The notes: generated from the letters alone by a model not told the origin. A stretch of DNA of 11,002 bases from Desulfobacterales bacterium (GCA_013375335.1 JABXJZ010000027.1:1-11002), one strand, 5' to 3'; positions 1 through 6,807 are shown, counted from the first letter of the stretch. Translations and numbers: made by a program.

Positions 1-2
1 AG

Positions 3-959
3 GAGATCAAGGCCTCCGGGGCAAAGGCTATATTGATCTATGGTGTGGCCTCCGATGCCCCATCCATACTAACGGCGGTTCAAGAGCTGGGGATGGATGT
101 AAGAATAATGGCCTCCTCCGGTTGGGATACCCACAAGGTGTCTGATTTGCCTCGGAGGCTGACCGATAGGGTGATCGTGGCCGGTTATATGGCGTTTGCT
201 CAGCAAGACCGGGAGGAGGTGTACGGTCCTTCTTGGGCCCAATTCGCCTGGGATTTTAAAAGGCGTTTTCAGCGCGAGCCCGATGTCATGGCTGGCCTGT
301 CATATTCCAATATGATGTGCGTGGCCCAGGCCTATAAAAGGATGGACTTTCAAAGCCAGCGATTGGCAGGGGGGCTTGAGGAGACCAAGGCCTTCAAGAC
401 CCTGCTTGAGTCTTTTATCAATTTTAGCGATGAGGGTCGAGACGGCGTGAGGTTCATCCACATGACCGAATTTCGAGATGGAAAGGCCAGGGCCCGGAAG
501 CGTAATCAATTAGTCAAGCAACTCCGGTTTGAGGTCCCTGCCAGGTTGGTCACCATTGGGGAATACCGGGGGAGGATCTATGAGACTGAGCCGGGGATAA
601 CCATGTGGATGGTCTTGCACTTTGCCTTTGGACGACCCCCGTTCCTTAAGGATTTTACGATGATCGATGAGTATGGGCTCAAGTCATGTTTCACGGGGGC
701 TCTCTTTAAAGGCCAGGTGCGCGTTCCCATCATCAAGTTGATCTTCAGGTCTGAGGAGGAGGCGGTTGAGGCCTTGAGCCTGGCAGGCTTTGACATTGAG
801 GGTTTCCGGGATGCTAACTCTGGGCTGTATACCGATGGGACCTTCTGGGCGGGGTATAAGAGGAACAAGAATGTACTGGTGCTGGCCGAGGGAGGGATTC
901 CCCGCGAGGACCTGCAGATGATATTGGATGCATTGGCTTATAGGGTGAAAGCGGCATAG
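3..959 (+). CDS. Periplasmic ligand-binding protein (branched-chain amino acid ABC type), 5'-truncated, with an unrecognised C-terminal region
   Basis: The frame is open from base 3 to a TAG at 957-959 and continues off the left edge, so the true start and any signal peptide are outside the window; the TTG at 33 is only an internal codon. The first ~115 visible residues (a GAKAILIYG strand, SILTAVQELGMD, GYMAFAQQD, a YGPSWAQFAWDFKRRFQREPD helix, then GLSYSNMMCVAQA) read like the second lobe of type I periplasmic binding proteins (Peripla_BP_6, LivJ-like), which capture small ligands for ABC importers or sensors. A stretch with FVPARL-like strands and EYRGRIYETEP follows, as at the end of such proteins. 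About 115 further residues (from roughly MWMVLHFAFGRPP to the end) are not part of that fold as I know it and contain a LVLAEGGIPREDLQMILDAL segment. No transporter permease or ATPase is in the window. The binding-protein family is fairly sure; ligand and C-terminal role are unknown. Confidence 0.72.
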   Translation, partial: EIKASGAKAILIYGVASDAPSILTAVQELGMDVRIMASSGWDTHKVSDLPRRLTDRVIVAGYMAFAQQDREEVYGPSWAQFAWDFKRRFQREPDVMAGLSYSNMMCVAQAYKRMDFQSQRLAGGLEETKAFKTLLESFINFSDEGRDGVRFIHMTEFRDGKARARKRNQLVKQLRFEVPARLVTIGEYRGRIYETEPGITMWMVLHFAFGRPPFLKDFTMIDEYGLKSCFTGALFKGQVRVPIIKLIFRSEEEAVEALSLAGFDIEGFRDANSGLYTDGTFWAGYKRNKNVLVLAEGGIPREDLQMILDALAYRVKAA

Positions 960-997
960 CAATGGGACAGAAACTATATTGGGGCCCGGAAAAAGTC

Positions 998-1026
998 TTG
1001 ACAAGGAAAGAGAATTTATATATGTC
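998..1026 (+). promoter_or_regulatory. Sigma70-type promoter for the DUF362 gene
   Basis: A perfect -35 box TTGACA lies at 998-1003. An AT-rich -10 region follows: TATATG at 1019-1024 (15-base spacing) or TATGTC at 1021-1026 (17-base spacing). This would give a 5' leader of about 105 bases before the DUF362 ATG at 1139. I see no strong hairpin in that leader. The choice between the two -10 registers is open. Confidence 0.55.
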
Positions 1027-1138
1027 GGAGTTTGGAAAGAAAGGGGGTGGTGATTGGGGTTAACTCGAAGAGTCGTTTTGGGAGCGGAGGCCTGAAGGTC
1101 TCTTAAGGGAGGAATCTGAAAAAAAGGAGGTAAGACCA

Positions 1139-2347
1139 ATGAAAAAGGTGTTAATGGCGCTGATGGCTGTTGCCTTGGTGGTTGTGTTTGCCTCGGTAGC
1201 CACGGCTGAAAAGAGCGTGGTCTCCATCGTGCAATGCACAAATAAGGCGGACCTGAAGCTGCTAGCCGAGGACTTCCATTTCAATGATGATGTCGCTCAC
1301 GAGCAGACCAAAGAGTACCACGAAGCGACCGGGGATTATCCTCATGTCATCTGGTCTGAGGCGAGCGAAAGGGTGTGGTACAAGTACGTGAAGGACGCGA
1401 TTGAAAAGGCTGGCGGCCTGAACGTGAAACGCGGCGATACGGTCCTGATCAAGCCCAACTTCGTTTTGAGCGCCTATCCAATGATATGGATGGGATTTGG
1501 CGACGATAACAGCCTGCAGGGTGCGTTTGCCGATCCTCGTGTCGCATTAGCAGTCGCCAAGATGGCTGCTGAAAAGGGGGCAGGCAGGATCATTATCGCG
1601 GAATGCCCTGCTCTGGGGGATGCTTGGGCAACCTATCGAAACTACGGCCTGGAGTGGGTACAGAAGAGATATCACGATAATGGAATCAAGTATGAGCTCA
1701 TTGATCTGTGCGACAATTGGGAGATGATGCCTGGACTGGGACTGGGCTCCAAGGAGTATCCCATCCCCAAGATCTTGAAGGAAGTTGATTGCTTTGTGCC
1801 TATCTGTGCCTTCAAGACCCATGAGTATGCAGGCGTGACCCTGGCCCTCAAGAACATCGGGATTGGCATCCCCTCTGCCAGGGCGATCGGCATGTGCAAG
1901 TTCGGCCTGCCGCACCAACACGTGGCCGAGGTGAATGTCGATGTGAATTACATCTCCCAGAAGCTCTGTCCGAATCAGATGCACATCATTGATGCAGTGT
2001 ATGCGGGGACCTGGGTTCCTGCCGCGCCTTACTTCCCATCAGGCATGATCATGGCCAGCACAGACCCTGTGGCAGTTGATGCTATTGGCACTGCGGTCAT
2101 GAACCACAATCCCAGAAATATCGGGACCACGCGTCTAGCCGCCAAACATGGCCTTGGGAAGATGGAATACGACGAGATCAAGGTCGTAGGCGTTCCTCTC
2201 GAGGAGGCGATCATCCAGGACTTTCCGCGCCATCCATACAAGGCGCGTCTGTGGCCCTGGACACCAACCATGTATGGCCAGGTCAGCAACTGGGATCAGT
2301 TCTATCGGCATGAGCTGTACGGGGTGCCGGACTATCCGCGGTGGTAA
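1139..2347 (+). CDS. Sec-exported DUF362-domain protein
   Basis: The 402-residue protein starts with a classic signal peptide: KK, a hydrophobic core LMALMAVALVVVFASV, and an ATA-E cleavage site near residue 23. The start is supported by an AAGGAGG ribosome binding site 6-8 bases upstream. The body carries DUF362 hallmarks: GDTVLIKPNFV (99-109), a strand plus AECPALGD (154-161), the CAFKTHEYAGVTLALKNIG stretch (223-241), and HIIDAVYAGTW followed by MASTDPVAVDAIGTAVM (282-321). DUF362 proteins are widespread in anaerobes and their biochemical role is mostly unknown; some carry ferredoxin domains, but no CxxCxxC cluster motif is visible here. The aromatic C-terminus (LWPWTPTMYG, FYRHELYGVPDYPRW) is unusual and may be lineage-specific. 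The gene has its own promoter and terminator, so it is probably monocistronic. Family assignment is confident; function is not known. Confidence 0.88.
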   Translation: MKKVLMALMAVALVVVFASVATAEKSVVSIVQCTNKADLKLLAEDFHFNDDVAHEQTKEYHEATGDYPHVIWSEASERVWYKYVKDAIEKAGGLNVKRGDTVLIKPNFVLSAYPMIWMGFGDDNSLQGAFADPRVALAVAKMAAEKGAGRIIIAECPALGDAWATYRNYGLEWVQKRYHDNGIKYELIDLCDNWEMMPGLGLGSKEYPIPKILKEVDCFVPICAFKTHEYAGVTLALKNIGIGIPSARAIGMCKFGLPHQHVAEVNVDVNYISQKLCPNQMHIIDAVYAGTWVPAAPYFPSGMIMASTDPVAVDAIGTAVMNHNPRNIGTTRLAAKHGLGKMEYDEIKVVGVPLEEAIIQDFPRHPYKARLWPWTPTMYGQVSNWDQFYRHELYGVPDYPRW

Positions 2348-2367
2348 GCAGGTAAACCTGTAACTGC

Positions 2368-2405
2368 AAAGGAGGGGGACAGTATCTGTTCTCCCTCCTT
2401 TTTTC
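2368..2405 (+). terminator. Intrinsic terminator after the DUF362 gene
   Basis: GGAGGG (2371-2376) pairs with CCCTCC (2393-2398), and the inner GACAG/CTGT extends the stem around a short ATAT-like loop. The stem is followed by six T residues (2399-2404), and A residues lead in upstream. It sits about 20 bases after the TAA, a standard rho-independent layout. Confidence 0.85.
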
Positions 2406-2470
2406 TGGTGGTGTTTTCTCTTTTTCATGGCGCAGTCGTGAAGGTCCACAGGATGCAAAAAGACAAAGGC

Positions 2471-2482
2471 CTTTCATGAAAG
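2471..2482. promoter_or_regulatory. Perfect 12-bp palindrome just before the PEGA gene RBS
   Basis: CTTTCATGAAAG is perfectly self-complementary and ends immediately before the AAGGGAGG ribosome binding site of the next gene. It could be an operator or a translation-masking element. A short palindrome can also occur by chance, and no matching second copy was found nearby. Confidence 0.2.
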
Positions 2483-2495
2483 AAGGGAGGACCAA

Positions 2496-2816
2496 ATGAC
2501 GGTCATTAGACCATCGAAGAAGATAACGCTCTTCTTTTGGCTATTCCTGTTGGCGTTGGTCGTCATGGGATGGGGATCCGGGATCTGTGGGACAGACAAG
2601 GGCGTCCTCAAGGTGATCACCGATCCAGAGGGGGCAAAGGTCACCGTTGATACTGGAGAGGAAGGGATTACACCTTGCACCCTGGAGGTTCCCAATGGAA
2701 AGAGGCGCCTGAAGATTAAGAAACGGGCCTACATTGCTGCGAAGGTTGAGGTGGAAATCTCATCAGCCGAGCCAGCACAGGTCAAAGTAAAACTGACGCC
2801 TATTCCGACGACATAG
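2496..2816 (+). CDS. Small exported or membrane-anchored PEGA-domain protein
   Basis: This 106-residue protein begins with a basic stretch (RPSKK) and a hydrophobic segment (residues ~10-28, TLFFWLFLLALVVMGWGSG), which serves as a signal peptide or N-terminal anchor. Cys31 is not in a good lipobox. The rest is one PEGA domain: GVLKVITDPEGAKVTVD (36-52), TPCTLEVPNGKRRLKIKKRAYI, then KVEVEI and VKVKLTPIP strands. PEGA domains are small beta folds of surface and periplasmic proteins, usually attached to larger modules; here the domain stands alone. The start is supported by AAGGGAGG at 2483-2490, 5 bases before the ATG. It lies downstream of the DUF362 terminator, so it probably has its own weak promoter or is expressed by read-through. 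Binding partner and role are unknown. Confidence 0.75.
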   Translation: MTVIRPSKKITLFFWLFLLALVVMGWGSGICGTDKGVLKVITDPEGAKVTVDTGEEGITPCTLEVPNGKRRLKIKKRAYIAAKVEVEISSAEPAQVKVKLTPIPTT

Positions 2817-2910
2817 CGGGCAACTACCTCTGCTGCAACAGCTGCCTTTTCTCCTGTGTTGCCCTCCCTCTTGCCATATCCCTGACCAGTAACGCGGCCA
2901 TAGAGTTTCA

Positions 2911-2935
2911 AGGGCCCGTGAGGGTCTCTTTTTTA
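2911..2935 (+). terminator. Probable intrinsic terminator after the PEGA gene
   Basis: GGGCCC (2912-2917) can pair with GGGTCT (2922-2927), with two G-U pairs, across a GTGA tetraloop. A TCTTTTTT run follows directly. It lies ~95 bases after the PEGA stop and ~95 bases before the larE ATG, so it separates the two transcription units. Confidence 0.5.
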
Positions 2936-3028
2936 GGGAAGGGTGGGAGCGAGTAATGCTGCCAGTACGATGTGTTGGACATCGCCAGAGGGGACAGGTT
3001 CACACTGGTTGAAAGGAAGGCCAACAAG

Positions 3029-3853
3029 ATGAATGAGGAAGTCGCACGATCAAAAAAGCAGAACCTGGTTTCTCACCTCAAGAAGCTGGATTCGCTGCTG
3101 GTGGCATTTTCAGGCGGAGTGGATAGCACTTTTCTCTTGGTGGTGGCCCATCAAGTCCTAGGAGAAAAAGTGGTGGCGGTCACGGCACGCTCCGTCATCC
3201 ACCCAGGCCGGGAGGGGGAAGATGCTGCAGCCTTTGCCCGGGAAAGGGGCATCCGTCACCTTGTTTTTAGTTCAGAGGAGATGAGCCTCCTGGAGTTTGT
3301 ATCTAATGGACCCGATCGTTGTTACCACTGCAAGAGACATCTGGTTCAAGCTCTTTTTAAAATTGCACGGGAACATGGCATCAAGAATGTGGCCCATGGG
3401 GCCAACACCGATGACCTGAAGGATTACCGTCCGGGATTCCGGGCCGCGGATGAGGCAGGGGTGCTGGCCCCTTTAATTGATGCAGAACTGAATAAAGAAG
3501 AGATTCGTTTTCTATCCAAAGAGATGGGCCTTCCAACCTGGGATAAGCCACCTATGCCCTGCCTTGCCAGCCGGATCCCCTACGGAAGCCCCATTACAGG
3601 AGGGAAATTGAAGATGATTGAAGAAGCGGAAAGATTCCTTTTGGATCAGGGATTCCGGGAGGTCAGGGTCAGGCACCATGGAGCTGTGGCCAGGATCGAG
3701 GTGGGGAGCGCAGAGCAGGAAAAGATCATGGCCAATGGGCTGAGGCAGGCAACTGTTGACAAGTTCCGGAAGATCGGCTTTGAACACGTTGCCCTCGATC
3801 TGGAGGGCTACCTAGCAGGGAAGATGAACCGGGCCCTGGGAAAAGAGCAGTGA
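3029..3853 (+). CDS. larE: LarE, ATP-dependent sulfur transferase of NPN cofactor synthesis
   Basis: LarE activates the carboxylates of pyridinium-3,5-biscarboxylic acid mononucleotide with ATP and installs sulfur to give the bis-thiocarboxylate, the second step of nickel-pincer nucleotide synthesis. The 274-residue product has the PP-loop SGGVDST at 28-34, the RCYHCKRHL motif (Cys98, Cys101), GANTDDLKDYRPG (124-136), and WDKPPMPCLASRIPYG (171-186). Cys178 in PCLASR matches the position of the sacrificial cysteine of single-cysteine LarE proteins. Three cysteines (98, 101, 178) are the pattern reported for the [4Fe-4S]-cluster LarE subgroup, which would make this enzyme catalytic rather than sacrificial (inference). 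I chose the ATG at 3029 because AGGAAGG lies 8 bases upstream and the length fits the family; a GTG at 2972 would add 19 poorly placed residues. It is the first gene of the larEBC operon. Confidence 0.92.
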   Translation: MNEEVARSKKQNLVSHLKKLDSLLVAFSGGVDSTFLLVVAHQVLGEKVVAVTARSVIHPGREGEDAAAFARERGIRHLVFSSEEMSLLEFVSNGPDRCYHCKRHLVQALFKIAREHGIKNVAHGANTDDLKDYRPGFRAADEAGVLAPLIDAELNKEEIRFLSKEMGLPTWDKPPMPCLASRIPYGSPITGGKLKMIEEAERFLLDQGFREVRVRHHGAVARIEVGSAEQEKIMANGLRQATVDKFRKIGFEHVALDLEGYLAGKMNRALGKEQ

Positions 3854-3863
3854 GGAAGATAGA

Positions 3864-4679
3864 ATGGATACAAAACACTTAAGGGAGTTACTTGAGCAGG
3901 TGCAAAGCGGCCACATGGATGTGGAGGATGCCTTAGATGAGCTCAAGAAGCTCCCCTTCCAGGATCTGGGCTACGCCAGAATTGACAGCCACCGCTCCCT
4001 CAGAAAGGGTGTCCCCGAGGTGATCTTCTGCCAGGGGAAGACCACTGAGCAGATCCAGGGGATCGTCACGGCCATGTCCCAGGATCACACCAACATCCTC
4101 GCCACCCGTGCCAGCCGCGAGGTATTCGAGGGGATCAAGCAGGTGACAGGGAACTGCCACTACTACGAGAAGGCCCGCATTGTCGTCATCAGGCCCCAGC
4201 CAGCTGAAAAGGTGGGGAAGATCGCTGTCATCAGCGCTGGCACCTCGGATATCCCCGTTGCCGAGGAGGCAGCTGTCACCGCAGAGGTACTGGGAAATCG
4301 AGTGACCAGGACCTACGATGTGGGAGTGGCTGGGATTCACCGGCTCCTCGATGCCAGGCAGGATCTCCTCCATGCCAATGTAGCCGTTGTTGTCGCCGGT
4401 ATGGAGGGGGCCCTTGCCAGTGTGGTGGGAGGGATGGTTGCCTGTCCAGTCATCGGGGTTCCCACCAGTGTCGGCTATGGTGCCAGCTTCGGGGGTATAG
4501 CCGCCCTTCTCACCATGCTCAACAGCTGTTCCTCAGGGGTATCGGTCGTCAATATCGATAATGGCTTTGGCGCAGGGTATCAGGCGAGTCTCATCAATAA
4601 GGCTGCAGTAGGGAAGGCGGAGTCGGTCGATGAGCCGGTAGCAGAGAATCGAAAGGTATTGATGATAGGGAAGCCATGA
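3864..4679 (+). CDS. larB: LarB, nicotinate adenine dinucleotide carboxylase/hydrolase
   Basis: LarB carboxylates the pyridinium ring of nicotinic acid adenine dinucleotide and hydrolyses the phosphoanhydride, giving the biscarboxylated mononucleotide used by LarE. The 271-residue protein has full family length. Its N-terminal half (~1-115) carries GYARIDSHRSLRKGVPEVIFCQGKT, typical of LarB. The C-terminal half (~116-250) is the PurE/AIR-carboxylase-like domain: VISAGTSDIPVAEEAA (123-138), YDVGVAGIHRLL, VVVAGMEGALASVVGG, then PVIGVPTSVGYGASFGG. The motif LNSCSSGVSVVNIDNGFGAG contains Cys222, corresponding to the reported catalytic cysteine (Cys221 in the Lactiplantibacillus enzyme). The gene starts 10 bases after larE with AGGAAG in between, and its stop overlaps the larC start, so the three genes are translationally coupled. 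Confidence 0.95.
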   Translation: MDTKHLRELLEQVQSGHMDVEDALDELKKLPFQDLGYARIDSHRSLRKGVPEVIFCQGKTTEQIQGIVTAMSQDHTNILATRASREVFEGIKQVTGNCHYYEKARIVVIRPQPAEKVGKIAVISAGTSDIPVAEEAAVTAEVLGNRVTRTYDVGVAGIHRLLDARQDLLHANVAVVVAGMEGALASVVGGMVACPVIGVPTSVGYGASFGGIAALLTMLNSCSSGVSVVNIDNGFGAGYQASLINKAAVGKAESVDEPVAENRKVLMIGKP

Positions 4680-5707
4680 AGGTTGCCTACTTTGACTGTT
4701 TTGCAGGTGCCAGCGGGGACATGATCCTGGGATCCCTCCTAGATGCCGGCTTGGATGTGGAACGGCTAAAGAAGGAGATGGGGAAGCTCCACCTCACCCA
4801 CTACGATCTCGGCGCTAAAAAGGTGAGCAAAAAAGGGATGGGTGGCACCCAGGCGGTCGTGACTGTAGATGAAGACTACCACAGCCACCACCATCACGAC
4901 TTGCACCATATCAAGGAAATCATAGAGGAGAGCGACCTGGAGAGAGCAGTAAAACAAAGAGGTATTGAGATCTTCACGCGGCTGGCTGAGGCTGAGGCCA
5001 AGGTTCACCGCACTACCATGGAGCACGTCCATTTCCATGAAGTAGGGGCAATGGATGCCATCATTGATGTAATGGGTGCGGTGGCGGGGTTTGCTGCCCT
5101 TGGCATCGAAAAGGTCTATTGCTCGCCTCTCCATGTGGGAACTGGGACCGTGGAGTGCGCGCACGGTACCCTCCCTGTGCCTGCGCCGGCCACTGTCGAG
5201 CTCATCAGGGGAAAACCTATCTACTCCACCGGGGTTAATGGGGAGCTCCTAACACCCACGGGTGCAGCTATCCTGACGACCCTCTCCTCTGGCTTCGGTC
5301 CCATGCCTGCCATGACCGTGGAAAGGGTTGGATATGGGGCAGGGACATCAGAACTGGCCATCCCCAATCTGCTCAGGGTAGTCATCGGGGAGGCCCGCGA
5401 TGAATTGGAAGGCTATCACACGGAACGGGTGGCTGTGGTTGAAGCCACTATTGATCAGATTGATGAGATGGATCCCCAGACGAGCGACCATCTCACCCAG
5501 AAGATGTTGGACATGGGTGCCCTCGATGTCTTCCTCCTGCCAGTTCAGATGAAGAAAGACCAAGCTGGGACCCTGCTGACTGTTATCTGCGTGCCGGAGA
5601 TGGTGAGAGAACTGTCTGATTATCTCATGAGGGAGACAACTGCCACAGGATTGAGGTGGCGGGTGGATAACCGAATCAAGGCCAAGGGGACGGCAGAGGG
5701 CGTCTAG
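4676..5707 (+). CDS. larC: LarC, nickel insertase of NPN cofactor synthesis, C-terminally short
   Basis: LarC is the CTP-dependent cyclometallase that inserts nickel into the pincer nucleotide. The start overlaps the larB stop (ATGA). The N-terminal part is typical: YFDCFAGASGDMILGSLLDAG (5-25), a histidine-rich stretch (H69, H71-H74, H77-H78) likely to bind nickel, HVHFHEVGAMDAIIDVMG (117-134), and GTLPVPAPATVELI. The C-terminal part (from ~250) matches the LarC2 region: VEATIDQIDEMDPQ, GALDVFLLPVQMKK, RETTATGLRW. Two oddities stand out. Family members usually read MKK-G/N-RP where this reads MKKDQAG (292-298). The protein also stops at 343 residues while most LarC are ~390-420, so about 60 C-terminal residues are missing. 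The two other forward frames after the stop show no LarC-like continuation before the convergent gene at 5732. Function may therefore be impaired, or the missing part supplied elsewhere. Confidence 0.88.
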   Translation: MKVAYFDCFAGASGDMILGSLLDAGLDVERLKKEMGKLHLTHYDLGAKKVSKKGMGGTQAVVTVDEDYHSHHHHDLHHIKEIIEESDLERAVKQRGIEIFTRLAEAEAKVHRTTMEHVHFHEVGAMDAIIDVMGAVAGFAALGIEKVYCSPLHVGTGTVECAHGTLPVPAPATVELIRGKPIYSTGVNGELLTPTGAAILTTLSSGFGPMPAMTVERVGYGAGTSELAIPNLLRVVIGEARDELEGYHTERVAVVEATIDQIDEMDPQTSDHLTQKMLDMGALDVFLLPVQMKKDQAGTLLTVICVPEMVRELSDYLMRETTATGLRWRVDNRIKAKGTAEGV

Positions 5708-5731
5708 ATGAAATGCATCATATCTCATAGG

Positions 5732-6631
5732 TCAACTTGATTCCAATGAACTGCAATTTTCACAGACAAATTCATTCAACTCGCCTCTTTCCAGATCGAC
5801 ATGGACCATAATATGTCTGAAAATCTTCTCTCGCCCTAGAATGATCTTGAGAACCTCCGTGGCCTGGAGAGTCGCGATGATGGAAGGCGTCAGAGCAGGA
5901 ATACCGAGAATGGCTTCCGGGCTTTTCGCATTATCTCCTTTCGCCTCTTCATCTCCATACAGAAGCTTAAGGCCCTGGTCATCGGGAAAAATAGTCATCA
6001 TCCACCCCTCGAAGCCGGCTAATGCGCCATGTACAAGTGGAACCCCCAACTCCTTGGTTGTCCTTTCAAGGGCAAGTCTACTTGGGATATTATCCAGGGC
6101 ATCTACGACGACATCTGAACCGACCAATATATCCGGCCCATTTGTGGAATTAAGCCTCATCTGATGGGGGATTACTTCTACCCCGGGATTAATCGAGCCC
6201 ACTACCTCAACTGCTACTTGTGGTTTGGGCCTTCCCAGTGACTCCCGATTGCACAAGGACTGTCGATTCAGATTGGTTTCATCAAAAAGGTCACAGTCCA
6301 CTACAGTCAAATGCCCAATACCGGCCCTTGCCAGTAGCAAAATGACCTGCCCTCCCAAACCTCCCGCACCAACTATAGCTACCTTAGACTCTGCAAGCCT
6401 GAGTTGATCTTGGACTGTTATGACCTCCCTGTTGCGTATATAGCGGTAAGGACTAATTCCAAGCCTGAGGGCTTCTGTGTAGACTTCATGAACAGCACGG
6501 CTACACTTGTCTGCTATTTCTAATGCGTGATCATCATCCAGAACAATCGCTTCCCGTCCAGCTGGATCCGCGACCATTATTGAGCTTGTTTGAATGAGTT
6601 GATCCAGCTCTTTTTGTGGCTTTCGACTCAT
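5732..6631 (-). CDS. ThiF/MoeB/HesA-family E1-like adenylyltransferase
   Basis: E1-like enzymes of this family adenylate the C-terminal glycine of a ThiS/MoaD-type sulfur carrier. The 299-residue protein has an ~80-residue N-terminal extension with a predicted helical segment, then the Rossmann core: VAIVGAGGLGGQV (84-96), VVDCDLFDETNLNRQSL (110-126) with the ATP-binding Arg123, GRPKPQVA, the VVVDALDNIPSR stretch (174-185), VHGALAGFEG (200-209) and PSIIATLQATEVLKIIL. The C-terminal CENC (290-293) is one half of the usual zinc site; the first CxxC pair of MoeB/ThiF is absent, replaced by KLLYGDEEAKGDNAK. This resembles HesA-like variants. AGGGGA lies about 8 bases before the ATG. The gene is divergent from the MoaD-like gene at 6918, its likely substrate, and close to an AOR, so a role in tungsten/molybdenum pterin synthesis is the best guess. 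Confidence 0.85.
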   Translation of the reverse strand: MSRKPQKELDQLIQTSSIMVADPAGREAIVLDDDHALEIADKCSRAVHEVYTEALRLGISPYRYIRNREVITVQDQLRLAESKVAIVGAGGLGGQVILLLARAGIGHLTVVDCDLFDETNLNRQSLCNRESLGRPKPQVAVEVVGSINPGVEVIPHQMRLNSTNGPDILVGSDVVVDALDNIPSRLALERTTKELGVPLVHGALAGFEGWMMTIFPDDQGLKLLYGDEEAKGDNAKSPEAILGIPALTPSIIATLQATEVLKIILGREKIFRHIMVHVDLERGELNEFVCENCSSLESS

Positions 6632-6662
6632 CTTCGCTTTCCCCTGTCTTCGCCTCCCCCTG

Positions 6663-6672
6663 AGTGTACACT
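6663..6672. promoter_or_regulatory. Perfect 10-bp palindrome in the thiF leader
   Basis: AGTGTACACT is perfectly palindromic. It lies between the predicted promoter and the start codon of the minus-strand ThiF-like gene. It is a candidate operator by position only; no regulator gene is in the window. Confidence 0.25.
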
Positions 6673-6700
6673 ACAAGTTTTCCAGGGAGAGTAAGATAAT

Positions 6701-6718
6701 CCCTTGCATTTTGCAGGG
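6701..6718. promoter_or_regulatory. Imperfect inverted repeat at the predicted thiF transcription start
   Basis: CCCTTGCATTTTGCAGGG has arms CCCT-TGCA and TGCA-GGG with one unpaired base. It lies immediately downstream (in the minus direction) of the predicted -10 box at 6720-6725, where a repressor would block initiation or where a small leader hairpin would form. Confidence 0.3.
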
Positions 6719-6719
6719 C

Positions 6720-6748
6720 AGTCTACCTGAAAATTAGCACTAGGTCAA
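6720..6748 (-). promoter_or_regulatory. Predicted sigma70 promoter for the ThiF-like gene
   Basis: On the minus strand, TTGACC (positions 6748-6743) is followed after exactly 17 bases by TAGACT (6725-6720), giving 5/6 and 4/6 matches to consensus. Transcription would begin near 6713 and run through an ~80-base leader to the ATG at 6631. Confidence 0.45.
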
Positions 6749-6752
6749 AGAC

Positions 6753-6776
6753 AGCTTCAAGTCTATGAAGCTTTTG
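6753..6776. promoter_or_regulatory. Hairpin or inverted repeat between the divergent promoters
   Basis: AGCTTCA (6753-6759) and TGAAGCT (6766-6772) form a perfect 7-bp stem with a 6-base loop, followed on the + strand by TTTTGTT. It looks like a small plus-strand terminator, yet no plus-strand gene precedes it. It lies just upstream of the minus-strand -35 box and upstream of the plus-strand promoter at 6808. An operator, or a block to antisense transcription, fits as well. Confidence 0.35.
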
Positions 6777-6807
6777 TTACGCAGGACAAGATGGCGGGAT
6801 AAATTAT

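Noticed and set aside
684..1241. 185-residue minus-strand frame spanning the end of the binding-protein gene and the DUF362 start
   Set aside because: It is low-complexity, rich in Pro, Ser and Leu, and antisense to two recognisable genes and a promoter, with no family resemblance.
2972..3028. GTG start for larE giving 19 extra residues
   Set aside because: No good ribosome binding site precedes it, while the ATG at 3029 has AGGAAGG at good spacing and gives the usual LarE length.
3933..4373. 146-residue minus-strand frame within larB
   Set aside because: It lies wholly antisense to a well-conserved LarB coding sequence and resembles no known protein.
4880..4910. Histidine-codon-rich CAC/CAT stretch in larC as a nucleotide repeat
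   Set aside because: It encodes the nickel-binding-type histidine-rich loop common in LarC and is explained by the protein.
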